Positions 16,100-24,463 of a stretch of DNA of 64,000 nucleotides are shown piece after piece. Both the position numbers and the translations under genes were made by a program. The notes under the pieces were generated by a model. The model saw only the letters and a program-made list of their open reading frames with translations. It ran no database searches and had not been told where the DNA came from. Origin of the DNA: Clostridium sp. SY8519. Its GTDB lineage: Bacteria > Bacillota > Clostridia > Lachnospirales > Lachnospiraceae. Numbering within the stretch: the first letter of the stretch is position 1; every line of letters starts with the position of its first letter. Location: contig NC_015737.1 of assembly GCF_000270305.1 (NCBI RefSeq), forward strand, positions 1,178,501-1,242,500. The letters run 5' to 3'.

Positions 16100-16915
16100 T
16101 CAAAGTCCGTAGAAGATCAGTTTAAAGAAATCCGAGGGCACGAAATAGATTCCGTCGCTGCGGGTGTGTTTCCAGGTCAGGGACTGATACCAGGGCAGCA
16201 GAATCGTCTGGCTGCTGTGATGGGTATTCAGCACAAGGGAGTGTCCCAGCAGATCGGCGGCCACATTGGTCAGGGCCTGGAGATAATCGCTGAAGTTGAT
16301 CCGGTCAGGATCCGTATCCGTAAATGCCCGGTCGATCATATTTGCCAGAAATTCCTCGTGGGAAATGTAGTAGACTTTGTCCTGGGGACGGTTTTCCATA
16401 GCTTCGCAGATCAGGTCAAACAGAATCTGGGGATTGCCGCTGAGATTCTGGCGGAAGGCAATGAAAATGCCGCGGCAGTAAGCCTGATGCATATTGCCGG
16501 AGATCCATTTGTCCGGGAGGGTATCGGAATTTAGCTGCAGAAGGTAATTCAGCACCGCGTCGATATGAATGGGGCCGTCGATGGCCAGGAGGCCGTCTTT
16601 GGAGCGGTGGTCGATATTCGGCTCATAACGGCTGATCATCCAGTCCCTGCCGACTTTCCGGGCGGTTTTTAACGCGCCGCGGCCGGCCTTCTGCCGGGCG
16701 GTGGCCGGAGCGATGCCGTTTCGGATGGCCCATTCCTTCAGGGGAATCAGGTCATCGGAAGGCAGTGCGGCAGGCGGAATCTGACCCTGGTCATTGAGGG
16801 AAACCACATGTCCCCGGTCGTCCAGAAGACTGAACAGTCCGTTGACGATTTCGATCGGAGTCAGGGCGGTAGTTTCCGTGCGGTTTTCGGGGATTGTTTT
16901 ATCGTAATCTTTCAT
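16100..16915 (-). CDS. Helix-turn-helix DNA-binding protein, probable autoregulator, function unknown
   Basis: This 271-residue protein contains a clear excisionase/MerR-like HTH in its first half: LIPLKEWAIRNGIAPATARQKAGRG followed by the wing-like KTARKVGRDWMISR (about residues 76-114). The C-terminal 150 residues (from about DAVLNYLLQLNSD) have no family I recognise. The ribosome site is GGAGG just before the start. Upstream lies a promoter whose spacer and start region carry two copies of a TACTAC-N6-GTAGTA palindrome, which suggests that this protein represses its own synthesis. No target genes are obvious nearby. Confidence 0.72.
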   Translation of the reverse strand: MKDYDKTIPENRTETTALTPIEIVNGLFSLLDDRGHVVSLNDQGQIPPAALPSDDLIPLKEWAIRNGIAPATARQKAGRGALKTARKVGRDWMISRYEPNIDHRSKDGLLAIDGPIHIDAVLNYLLQLNSDTLPDKWISGNMHQAYCRGIFIAFRQNLSGNPQILFDLICEAMENRPQDKVYYISHEEFLANMIDRAFTDTDPDRINFSDYLQALTNVAADLLGHSLVLNTHHSSQTILLPWYQSLTWKHTRSDGIYFVPSDFFKLIFYGL

Positions 16916-16977
16916 AATTAACCTCCTGTTCCGGCAAAATGGAAGACAGAGTAGAGGATTCCTTCTGCCAGCACATA

Positions 16978-17040
16978 AATACTACGCATAAGTAGCAATG
17001 CTTTCAAGAGCATAGTACTACTTATGCGTAGTATTGTCAA
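16978..17040 (-). promoter_or_regulatory. Promoter with two palindromic operators in inverted arrangement
   Basis: Read on the minus strand: TTGACA (17040-17035), a 17-bp spacer and TACTAT (17017-17012), a near-ideal promoter for the HTH gene. The spacer is one arm (17035-17018) of an 18-bp inverted repeat. The other arm (16995-16978, ACTACGCATAAGTAG flanked by AAT) covers the initial transcribed region. Each arm is itself a near-palindrome TACTAC-N6-GTAG(TA). Neither side has a T-run, so it is not a terminator. Confidence 0.75.
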
Positions 17041-17054
17041 GGGAGCAGGGGAAA

Positions 17055-17237
17055 TTACATTTGTTTTCGTACGACGGCATATTCATCGCCGCTGCGGTAG
17101 TACGGACAGGAAAAATGACTGTCCGTCATGAGACGCATGGCATCGTCTTCGTCCATATTGATATCACACAGATAATCTTCATATTCTTCATCATAAACCA
17201 GATACGCACAGGTATCACAGCTGGTTCGACTGCTCAT
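17055..17237 (-). CDS. Small Cys-rich protein (DUF6472-like)
   Basis: The start at 17237 is set by a GGAGG eight bases upstream, giving a 60-residue acidic protein. It has C-x2-C (CDTC) near the N-terminus, then a Cys in YLCDINMDEDDAMRLM and a final FSCPYY, a four-Cys layout suited to a metal or iron-sulfur site. The Cys spacing and the acidic centre resemble a small family often seen in Lachnospiraceae that I recall as DUF6472; the name is from memory. Function is unknown. It is transcribed toward the HTH gene but is separated from it by that gene's own promoter. Confidence 0.75.
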   Translation of the reverse strand: MSSRTSCDTCAYLVYDEEYEDYLCDINMDEDDAMRLMTDSHFSCPYYRSGDEYAVVRKQM

Positions 17238-17520
17238 TGGCACACCTCCGGGAAAGTCTGACGGGTTTCCTTCTGTAAAAATAACATTTTGCAAAAACAG
17301 CATTTTGCGGGTACTGCTGTACGGTCATTATACGTGCGGAACAGCAAATTTACAAATTCCGTGGTCTGTAGTATGATGACAGCGCGAAAAAACTGCAGGC
17401 GGCCGGCAGAGAAAGCGGCCGGGGCGCAGCCGCAGAAACAGAGGCCGGAGTGCCGCCGGCAGAAACAGCGGAAGAGCGCAGGGAAGCAGATAAAAGGAAA
17501 AGATACGGCAGGAGAGCAGA

Positions 17521-18219
17521 ATGAGCCGAAAAGACAGAGACAGAATGGCAGCCGGAATGAAATATGAGCAGTACTGCGCACAGTATCTGAAGCGCCATGG
17601 ATTTCACCAGGTGCGGCTGACAAGCGGAAGCGGCGATCAGGGAATCGATATTCTGGCCCGGCGCCGCGGAAAACAATATGGGATTCAGTGTAAATATTAC
17701 ATGGGTCCGGTAGGCAACAAAGCGGTGCAGGAAGCTTATACGGGAGCGGCCTTTTATGACTGCGATGCGGCAGCGGTGATGACCAATTCGGAATTCACGC
17801 CGGCGGCCCGGGAACTGGCGGAACGGACGGAAGTGCTTTTGTGGGATCATCAGGAGATGCGTGTGGAAGGGCTTCTTTTTCATCTGCTGCGGATCATGGG
17901 GATCCTTCTTATGATCTGGGGCGCCTATGCGCTGGGCGCGGACTGGTACAGCCGAAGCGGCCGGGCGGCACTGCTGGTTACCCTGTTGCTTCCGGCAGCG
18001 GGACTTCTGCTGACATTTGGCGGAAACCGAGCGGCGCTTCTGCGGATGGCGATTTTGTTTCTGGCAGGGTATATTCTGTGGCTGGCGGATCCGGGCGGAA
18101 CCGGGCAGCTGTGGGCCGGGGACCGGCGCCGGGCAGCCTTGCTGCTGCTGACGGCTGCGTTGCTGACCTTTCTGCGGATTCGGGTGTTAAAATACAATCA
18201 GGTGGAAGTGCCGCGGTAA
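17521..18219 (+). CDS. Membrane-anchored Mrr-type restriction endonuclease-like protein
   Basis: This 232-residue protein has an N-terminal Mrr-cat domain with the PD-(D/E)xK-like core: helix MAAGMKYEQYCAQYLKRHGF, then GSGDQGIDILARRRGKQYGIQCKYY, giving catalytic Asp43 and Q56-C-K58 in the usual D...QxK spacing. The C-terminal 110 residues are three to four hydrophobic segments (about 122-140, 150-170, 175-190 and 205-220), so the nuclease would sit at the membrane. No methyltransferase or helicase is adjacent, so a classical restriction-modification system is not indicated. Related topIV/Mrr membrane proteins are widespread but poorly characterised. Confidence 0.85.
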   Translation: MSRKDRDRMAAGMKYEQYCAQYLKRHGFHQVRLTSGSGDQGIDILARRRGKQYGIQCKYYMGPVGNKAVQEAYTGAAFYDCDAAAVMTNSEFTPAARELAERTEVLLWDHQEMRVEGLLFHLLRIMGILLMIWGAYALGADWYSRSGRAALLVTLLLPAAGLLLTFGGNRAALLRMAILFLAGYILWLADPGGTGQLWAGDRRRAALLLLTAALLTFLRIRVLKYNQVEVPR

Positions 18220-18393
18220 AACAGGATCAATTTGACAGAAACAGCATAAAAACAGGGTTCCCAAGGAGTCAGGCACTCCGGTTGGATGCGGAAACACCGC
18301 CAGCGGTAAACACAGGGAGCTCCCGAGGAGTCGGAAAAAAACCGGCGGAAGAGACGGCGCAGCGGAAACAGACGGAAGAGAGGCAGAATACAG

Positions 18394-19305
18394 ATGGAGA
18401 TGAAAACAGTGGCACTGATCGGTGCAGGGGCAGTAGGCGCCTATTTTATTGATTGCCTGGCAGATGTCTTAGGGGAAGATTTCTGCGTGGTTGCGGAAGG
18501 CAGCCGGGCAAAGCGGCTGAAAGAGAAGGGACTTATGATCAACGGACACCGGCGCAGCCTGCGGGTGAAGACGCCGGAAGAAGCCCGGGGATGCGACCTG
18601 CTGCTGACCGCGGTCAAGCACAGCGCGCTGGATGCGGTGCTTCCGCAGATTCAGACCATGGTGGAGGAGCATACAACAGTCATCAGCCTGTTAAACGGGA
18701 TTGACAGTGAAGAGCGGATCGCGTCAGTGATCGGAGCGTCCCATCTGCTTTACGCGGTCATGAAGATTTCTTCCGTGCGGCAGGGAAACGCAGTGGTGTA
18801 TGACCCGGAACGCACCATCGGTGTTGGGTTTGGTGAAAAAAACGGCGAACATACGGAGCGGGTCCGGGCGGTGGAAGCGCTGTTTGACCGGACACCGCTG
18901 CATTATTATGTGCCGGAGGACACCGTGGCGGAGATCTGGAGCAAATATGAGTGGAATGTCTCCCACAATCTGCCCCAGGCAGTGCTGGGGGTCGGCTATC
19001 AGGCGTATCTGGACAGTGAGCATGTGGCTTTCTTAAGAGACGCGCTGATGACAGAGGTGAGAAATCTGGCAGATTCCTACGGGATCCGCTACACGTCGAT
19101 GCAGGTGCCGCCCCAGAAACCGGGCGCCCGGTTTTCCACCTTGCAGGATCTGGACGCGAAGCGTCACACAGAAGTGGACATGTTTCTTGGGGTATTGATA
19201 AAAAAATCGGAAGAACAGGGACTGCAGGCACCTTATGCGTCAGCCGTGTACCATATGATCAAAGCCCTGGAAGAGAAGAATGACGGAATGTTTGATTATT
19301 TTTGA
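18394..19305 (+). CDS. panE: 2-dehydropantoate 2-reductase (ketopantoate reductase family)
   Basis: This 303-residue protein opens with a dinucleotide-binding loop (VALIGAGAVGAYF) and continues with the ApbA/PanE pattern: GCDLLLTAVKHSAL, TVISLLNGIDSEERI and, in the C-terminal domain, SKYEWNVSHNLPQAVLG and the late QDLDAKRHTEVDMFLG, which carries the substrate-binding region of the family. PanE reduces ketopantoate with NADPH in pantothenate (CoA) synthesis. Paralogues with other substrates are common, and panB/panC are not adjacent, so the gene name is tentative. Start codon choice between 18394 and 18400 is uncertain. Confidence 0.82.
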   Translation: MEMKTVALIGAGAVGAYFIDCLADVLGEDFCVVAEGSRAKRLKEKGLMINGHRRSLRVKTPEEARGCDLLLTAVKHSALDAVLPQIQTMVEEHTTVISLLNGIDSEERIASVIGASHLLYAVMKISSVRQGNAVVYDPERTIGVGFGEKNGEHTERVRAVEALFDRTPLHYYVPEDTVAEIWSKYEWNVSHNLPQAVLGVGYQAYLDSEHVAFLRDALMTEVRNLADSYGIRYTSMQVPPQKPGARFSTLQDLDAKRHTEVDMFLGVLIKKSEEQGLQAPYASAVYHMIKALEEKNDGMFDYF

Positions 19306-19407
19306 AAGAACAGAGGATAAAACAAAAATTTTGTGATATAAGCTTCCTGTTTGTGATAGTATAGCAATGATTATGCGAAGTATGAAAAAAGGAGATTATA
19401 TTCGTTC

Positions 19408-21771
19408 ATGAATTTACGCGAACTGGAAATCGGAGATACCGCGATTGTGAAGCAGGTGGGCGGCCAGGGGGCGCTGCGCCAGCATTTCCTTGACATGGGA
19501 ATCATCCCGGGAGCGGAAATCACACTGGTAAAATACGCGCCGATGGGCGACCCGATGGAGCTGCGCCTGCACGGATACGAGCTGACCCTTCGTTTGGAAG
19601 ACGCAGAGCAGATCGAAGTTGGCCCCATTGGAAGAAAAGAGAAAAAACAGGACAGACAGTCCGGAGAACCGGCACAAGTCGCCGGAAGAAGACTGGAACA
19701 CCCCGGACTGGGCGAGGAAGGCCGGTATCACGTGAAGGCGGGAGAACATCCCCTGCCGGACGGTCAGGTGCTGACCTTCGCCCTGGCAGGCAATCAGAAC
19801 TGCGGAAAAACCACATTGTTTAACCAGCTGACAGGTGCCAATCAGCATGTGGGCAATTTTCCGGGCGTAACCGTTGACCGCAAATCCGGCGTTATCAAGG
19901 GACACAGCAACACAGAAATCACGGATCTGCCGGGGATCTATTCCATGTCCCCTTACAGCGCGGAAGAGATCGTAACCCGCCAGTATATTATCGATGAGCA
20001 TCCGACAGGGATCATCAACATCGTGGATGCCACAAACATCGAACGCAACCTGTATCTGACCATGCAGCTGCTGGAACTGGGCATCCCTATGGTGCTGGCG
20101 CTGAATATGATGGATGAAGTGCGGGGCAACGGCGGATCTGTCCGGATCAATGAGATGGAAGCAATGCTGGGCATCCCGGTGATCCCGATTTCAGCTTCAA
20201 AAAATGAGGGCGTGGATGAGCTGATCCACCATGCGCTGCATGTGGCGAAATACCAGGAAGAGCCGGGACGGCAGGATTTCTGCGGGGAAGATGACCATGG
20301 CGGCGCGGTGCACCGCTGCCTGCACAGCATCATGCATCTGATTCAGGATCATGCGGAAGCAGCCGGGATTCCTCTCCGGTTTGCGGCCACTAAGCTGGCA
20401 GAGGGAGATCCCCATGTGATGGAGGCCCTGAAACTGAGTCAGAATGAGCAGGAGACCGTGGAACACATCATCTGTCAGATGGAGGAAGAACGGGGGCTGG
20501 ACCGGGCAGCGGCCATAGCGGATATGCGTTTTACCTTCATTGAAAAGCTGGTGAAGCAGACCGTGGTAAAACCGCGGGAAAGCCGGGAACATTCCCGCAG
20601 TCGTAAGCTGGATCGGATACTGACCGGAAAATTTACGGCAATTCCTGCGTTTATTGTCATCATGCTGGTGATTTTCTACCTCACATTTAATGTGATCGGC
20701 GCATTTTTGCAGTCCCTGCTGGAGCAGGGCATCCAGATCCTGACCGATCTGGCGGATCAGGGGATGACCGCGCTGCATATCAGTGACGCCATACATTCTC
20801 TGGTGATTGACGGCGTGTTTGCCGGTGTGGGCAGTGTGCTGAGCTTTATACCGATCATCGTGACCCTGTTCTTTTTCCTGTCGATTCTGGAAGACAGCGG
20901 TTATATGGCCCGTGTAGCCTTTGTGATGGACAAACTGCTTCGAAAGATCGGGTTGTCCGGCAGAAGTATCGTACCGATGCTGATCGGTTTCGGCTGCAGC
21001 GTGCCCAGTGTTATGGCCAGCCGCACACTGCCGTCGGAGCGTGACCGCAAGATGACAATCATGCTGACCCCGTTTATGAGCTGTTCCGCGAAACTGCCGA
21101 TTTATGGATTTTTTACTGCCGCTTTTTTCCCGAAATACGGCGGACTGGTAATGATTTCCCTGTATGTTCTGGGCATTGTGGTAGGCATTGTGGTGGCACT
21201 GGTGTCCAAGAATACAGTATTTAAGGGAGAAGCGGTTCCCTTTGTCATGGAACTGCCGAACTACCGCCTGCCGGGCGCCAAAAATGTGGCACGGCTTCTG
21301 TGGGACAAGGCAAAGGATTTCCTGCAGCGGGCCTTCACTATTATTTTTGTGGCGACCATCGTGATCTGGTTCTTACAGAATCTGAGCCCGTCTTTCCATA
21401 TGGTAACCAATTCCCAGGATTCCATTCTGGCGATTATTGCGGGATGGATTACGCCGGTTTTCCATCCGCTGGGATTTGGGGACTGGCGGATTACCACCTC
21501 GCTGATTTCCGGATTTCTGGCCAAGGAAAGCGTGGTATCCACCATTGGCGTACTCTTTGGTTCCACGCAGGCGCTGCTTGCAGCGATTACCCCGCTGGCC
21601 GCACTGTGTCTGCTGGTATTTTCCCTGCTGTACACACCCTGCGTAGCGGCTATTGCCTCAGTGAAGCGGGAACTGGGAATGAAGTGGGCCGTGGGTATGG
21701 TAGTCGGCCAATGTGTGATTGCATGGATCATTGCCTGGATTGTGCATATGATAGGAATGCTGCTGACCTGA
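19408..21771 (+). CDS. feoB: FeoA-FeoB fusion ferrous iron transporter
   Basis: This 787-residue protein has an N-terminal FeoA SH3-like domain (residues 1-72, MNLRELEIGDTAIVKQVGG...RLEDAEQIEV) fused by a polar linker to FeoB. The FeoB G domain starts at about 125 (G1 GNQNCGKTTLFN, G2 GNFPGVTVD, G3 DLPGIYSMS, G4 NMMDE), followed by the GDI helices. The membrane core includes the Gate motifs with IGFGCSVPSVMASRTL and FMSCSAKLPIYGFF, where conserved Cys lie along the proposed path. It would import Fe2+ under anaerobic conditions. Upstream, TTTGTGATA occurs twice within 25 bp (about 19331-19360), a possible regulatory site. Confidence 0.95.
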   Translation: MNLRELEIGDTAIVKQVGGQGALRQHFLDMGIIPGAEITLVKYAPMGDPMELRLHGYELTLRLEDAEQIEVGPIGRKEKKQDRQSGEPAQVAGRRLEHPGLGEEGRYHVKAGEHPLPDGQVLTFALAGNQNCGKTTLFNQLTGANQHVGNFPGVTVDRKSGVIKGHSNTEITDLPGIYSMSPYSAEEIVTRQYIIDEHPTGIINIVDATNIERNLYLTMQLLELGIPMVLALNMMDEVRGNGGSVRINEMEAMLGIPVIPISASKNEGVDELIHHALHVAKYQEEPGRQDFCGEDDHGGAVHRCLHSIMHLIQDHAEAAGIPLRFAATKLAEGDPHVMEALKLSQNEQETVEHIICQMEEERGLDRAAAIADMRFTFIEKLVKQTVVKPRESREHSRSRKLDRILTGKFTAIPAFIVIMLVIFYLTFNVIGAFLQSLLEQGIQILTDLADQGMTALHISDAIHSLVIDGVFAGVGSVLSFIPIIVTLFFFLSILEDSGYMARVAFVMDKLLRKIGLSGRSIVPMLIGFGCSVPSVMASRTLPSERDRKMTIMLTPFMSCSAKLPIYGFFTAAFFPKYGGLVMISLYVLGIVVGIVVALVSKNTVFKGEAVPFVMELPNYRLPGAKNVARLLWDKAKDFLQRAFTIIFVATIVIWFLQNLSPSFHMVTNSQDSILAIIAGWITPVFHPLGFGDWRITTSLISGFLAKESVVSTIGVLFGSTQALLAAITPLAALCLLVFSLLYTPCVAAIASVKRELGMKWAVGMVVGQCVIAWIIAWIVHMIGMLLT

Positions 21772-21802
21772 CCGGGCAGCGGACTTCTGTCAGTTTCTGC
21801 TG

Positions 21803-21848
21803 CCGTCGGTTTCTGAAGGTGGACTTCGGAAGCCGGCGGTATTTTTAC
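21803..21848 (+). terminator. Probable terminator of feoAB
   Basis: CCGTCGGTTTC pairs with GAAGCCGGCGG (with wobbles) around a 15-nt loop, followed by TATTTTT. Confidence 0.6.
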
Positions 21849-21899
21849 GCAAAGAAGGCTGATAAATAAAATTTAAAATGTAAATTATCAGAAAATATA

Positions 21900-22103
21900 T
21901 TGACAAAAATAGAATTATGCGTTATTATAACCATAACAAAAGAGCAGACGAAATGTTCTTTTGATTACATAAAGACACAGGAGGTATGGTCCATTGACAA
22001 TTTAACAAAACAAACAGAAGAAAGAGAGGTTATAAAGTGAAACTTCGGGATATTTCTTAAAGGGGCTGTCTGATGACGAGAAAGTCAGATAGCCCTTATT
22101 TTT
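21900..22103 (+). ncRNA. Short transcription unit with no clear gene (promoter to terminator)
   Basis: TTGACA (21900-21905), a 17-bp spacer and TATTAT (21923-21928) make a strong promoter. A terminator GGGCTGTCTGA/TCAGATAGCCC plus T-rich tail lies at 22063-22103. The roughly 170-nt transcript carries two ribosome-site-like sequences (AGGAGG at about 21980, GAGAGG at about 22023) followed only by tiny frames (MVH and MKLRDIS). It may be a small RNA or encode a micro-peptide. The rest of the gap to 22256 holds a hairpin CTGCCTGGG/CCCGGCAG (about 22117-22145) and no gene. Confidence 0.5.
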
Positions 22104-22256
22104 ATGCGTAAAATTGCTGCCTGGGGAAGATTTTATCCCGGCAGATCCCCACATTTTGTGATAAAATTTACAAAGTACGAGATTTATCTGCATCCGGCAT
22201 CCGGTGAAATACTCTCCGGTAAACTGGATGATCAGCTCTGAGAAACAGGATATTTT

Positions 22257-22865
22257 ATGAAAACATATGACCATCGTCCGCAGCGGGAAACACTGCCCAT
22301 TCCCGGCTGCGGAGAAAAAACGCTGTCGGTGATCCGCAGCAAAAGAAAGACAGCCGCTATTGAAATCAGCCGTCAGGGCGAGGTGCTGGTGCGGGTCCCG
22401 GAGCGCATGCCTGCCGAAGAAATCAGCGCTTTCGTGGCCAGCCGGCAGCAGTGGATCCGCAAACATATGGAAAAAGTACAGGCGCGCAGGGAACATCCGG
22501 TACAGAAGCTATCGGGCGAACGGCTGCGCCAGTTAAACAGCCTGGCAGCAGTGGTAATTCCTGCCTGTGTGAAGCGGTATGCGGCCCGGATGGGCGTTAC
22601 CTATGGCAGAGTGACCATCCGCTGCCAGAAAACCAGGTGGGGAAGCTGCAGCAGCAAGGGCAATCTGAATTTTAACTGTCTGCTGATGCTGGCGCCGCCG
22701 GAAGTGCTGACTTATGTGGTAGTACATGAACTCTGTCACCGGATCGAGCCGAACCACTCCGCGGCGTTCTGGACGGAAGTGGAGAAAGTTCTGCCGGATT
22801 ACCGGATTCAGCGGGACTGGCTGAAAGAACATGGCGCCGAACTGATGGATCTGGTCTGGTCCTGA
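22257..22865 (+). CDS. YgjP-like zinc metallopeptidase (M48/WLM-type, DUF45)
   Basis: This 202-residue protein has the YgjP pattern: N-terminal beta region VIRSKRKTAAIEISRQGEVLVRVPERM, the phrase KTRWGSCSSKGNLNFN (about 125-140), then the zinc motif HELCH (H157, E158, H161) with a third ligand probably in NHSAAFW (H167). In the family this HExxH site binds zinc and is presumed proteolytic; substrates are unknown, and some members sit with restriction systems. It has no signal peptide. It stands alone here, with a weak ribosome site ACAGGA. Confidence 0.88.
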   Translation: MKTYDHRPQRETLPIPGCGEKTLSVIRSKRKTAAIEISRQGEVLVRVPERMPAEEISAFVASRQQWIRKHMEKVQARREHPVQKLSGERLRQLNSLAAVVIPACVKRYAARMGVTYGRVTIRCQKTRWGSCSSKGNLNFNCLLMLAPPEVLTYVVVHELCHRIEPNHSAAFWTEVEKVLPDYRIQRDWLKEHGAELMDLVWS

Positions 22866-22981
22866 CGGGTCAGCGGAAAGGAAGTATAAAAGAAAACATA
22901 GGAAAATGGTGGGTTGATGCATGAAATCCCTTGCGCTATCATCAGTACAAAAGCAAAAGACACCGCAAGGGAGGAAGATTC

Positions 22982-24256
22982 ATGGAACGAGAAACTAAGT
23001 GCATTCAAGCAGGCTATGAGCCGAAAAACGGCGAGCCGCGCATGATTCCGATTATTCAGAGTACAACATTTAAATATGATACCAGCGAGGATATGGGCAG
23101 ACTGTTTGACCTGGAGGAGTCCGGCTATTTTTACAGCAGGCTGCAGAATCCCACCACAGATATGGTAGCAGCCAAGATTGCGGCTCTGGAAGGAGGAACG
23201 GCAGCGATGCTGACGGGATCCGGACAGGCGGCATCCTTTTTTTCTGTTTTTAATCTGGCGGGAGCAGGAGACCATGTGATCGCATCTTCGACGATTTACG
23301 GCGGCACCTATAATCTGTTCCATGTGACAATGCGCCGGATGGGCATCTCATTTACCTTTGTGGATCCGGACTGCAGCGATGAGGAGCTGGAGGCGGCCTT
23401 TCAGCCGAACACCAAGTGTGTCTTCGGAGAGACGATCGCCAATCCGGCGCTGATTGTTTTTGATATTGAGCGGTTTGCAAAAGCGGCGCATGCCCATGGC
23501 GTACCGCTGATTATGGACAATACCTTCGCGACGCCGATCAACTGCCGCCCGTTTGAATGGGGCGCGGATATCGTCGTGCATTCCACTACCAAGTACATGG
23601 ACGGCCATGACGCTTCCGTGGGGGGCTGTATCGTGGATTCCGGCAATTTTGACTGGATGGCCCACAAGGAGCGTTTTCCGGGTCTGACCACACCGGATGA
23701 ATCCTATCACGGAATTGTATACGCGGAGAAATTCGGCAATGCAGGCGCTTATATTACCAAGGCAACCGCACAGCTGATGCGGGATCTGGGGGCTGTGCAG
23801 GCGCCGATGAACGCATATCTGCTGAATCTCGGCCTGGAGTCTCTGGCAGTCCGTATGCCGCGGCACTGCGCGAATGCACAGGCAATCGCGGAATATCTGG
23901 AACAGCAGGAAAAGATTGCCTGGGTGAATTATCCGGGACTGCCGGGAAACCGCTATTATCAGCGCGCGCAGAAATATCTGCCCAATGGCTCCTGCGGCGT
24001 CATCTCCTTTGGAGTCAAAGGGGGACGGGCTGCCGCGGAAGAGTTTATGAAGCATTTGAAAGTGGCGATGATTGCGACACACGTGGCAGATGCGCATACC
24101 TGTATTCTGCACCCGGCGAATTCCACACATCGTCAGCTGAGTGATGAGGAGCTGGCTGCCGGCGGAGTGACTCCGGATCTGATCCGCCTGTCCGTAGGAA
24201 TCGAAAATGTGCAGGATATTATCGCGGATCTGGAGCAGGCGCTCAGCTATGTATAG
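22982..24256 (+). CDS. O-acetylhomoserine sulfhydrylase (PLP enzyme)
   Basis: The start at 22982 is fixed by GGGAGGAAG just upstream; 424 residues. It is a Cys/Met-metabolism PLP enzyme: the PLP lysine is K204 in VHSTTKYMDGH, phosphate contacts are in LTGSGQAA (78-84), and D179 pairs with the pyridine nitrogen. The ETIANPAL motif and the long form (about 425 residues) point to the MetY group, which converts O-acetylhomoserine plus sulfide to homocysteine, rather than the shorter MetB/MetC. It would connect with sulfide made by the siroheme reductase at 5.8 kb if that enzyme reduces sulfite (inference). No SAM riboswitch is visible in the 116-bp leader. Confidence 0.9.
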   Translation: MERETKCIQAGYEPKNGEPRMIPIIQSTTFKYDTSEDMGRLFDLEESGYFYSRLQNPTTDMVAAKIAALEGGTAAMLTGSGQAASFFSVFNLAGAGDHVIASSTIYGGTYNLFHVTMRRMGISFTFVDPDCSDEELEAAFQPNTKCVFGETIANPALIVFDIERFAKAAHAHGVPLIMDNTFATPINCRPFEWGADIVVHSTTKYMDGHDASVGGCIVDSGNFDWMAHKERFPGLTTPDESYHGIVYAEKFGNAGAYITKATAQLMRDLGAVQAPMNAYLLNLGLESLAVRMPRHCANAQAIAEYLEQQEKIAWVNYPGLPGNRYYQRAQKYLPNGSCGVISFGVKGGRAAAEEFMKHLKVAMIATHVADAHTCILHPANSTHRQLSDEELAAGGVTPDLIRLSVGIENVQDIIADLEQALSYV

Positions 24257-24463
24257 AGGCCGGCGTTCCCTCATGGATGAGCAGCGGCCGCTTCGTCATG
24301 CATAGAGGCTGATACGCAGCCATGGATCAGAGGCTGACACGCAGCCGGAGGATGGAAGCAGTCGTTCAGTCAGGCATTAAAGGCAGCGCTCAGCCAGTGA
24401 CAGAACCAGTCGCTCAGACAGGGACAGGATCAGAGGATCAGTTAGGGACAGGAAGTGAAGAAT

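Noticed and set aside
16978..17035. Intrinsic terminator at the long inverted repeat
   Set aside because: No T-run on either strand; the arms coincide with -35/-10 spacing of a good promoter, so an operator explains it better.
17521..18219. Complete restriction-modification system
   Set aside because: Only an Mrr-like nuclease is present; no methyltransferase, specificity subunit or helicase lies nearby.
22866..22981. SAM or T-box riboswitch before the sulfhydrylase gene
   Set aside because: Only about 116 nt separates the genes and no conserved riboswitch core or specifier-loop layout could be seen.
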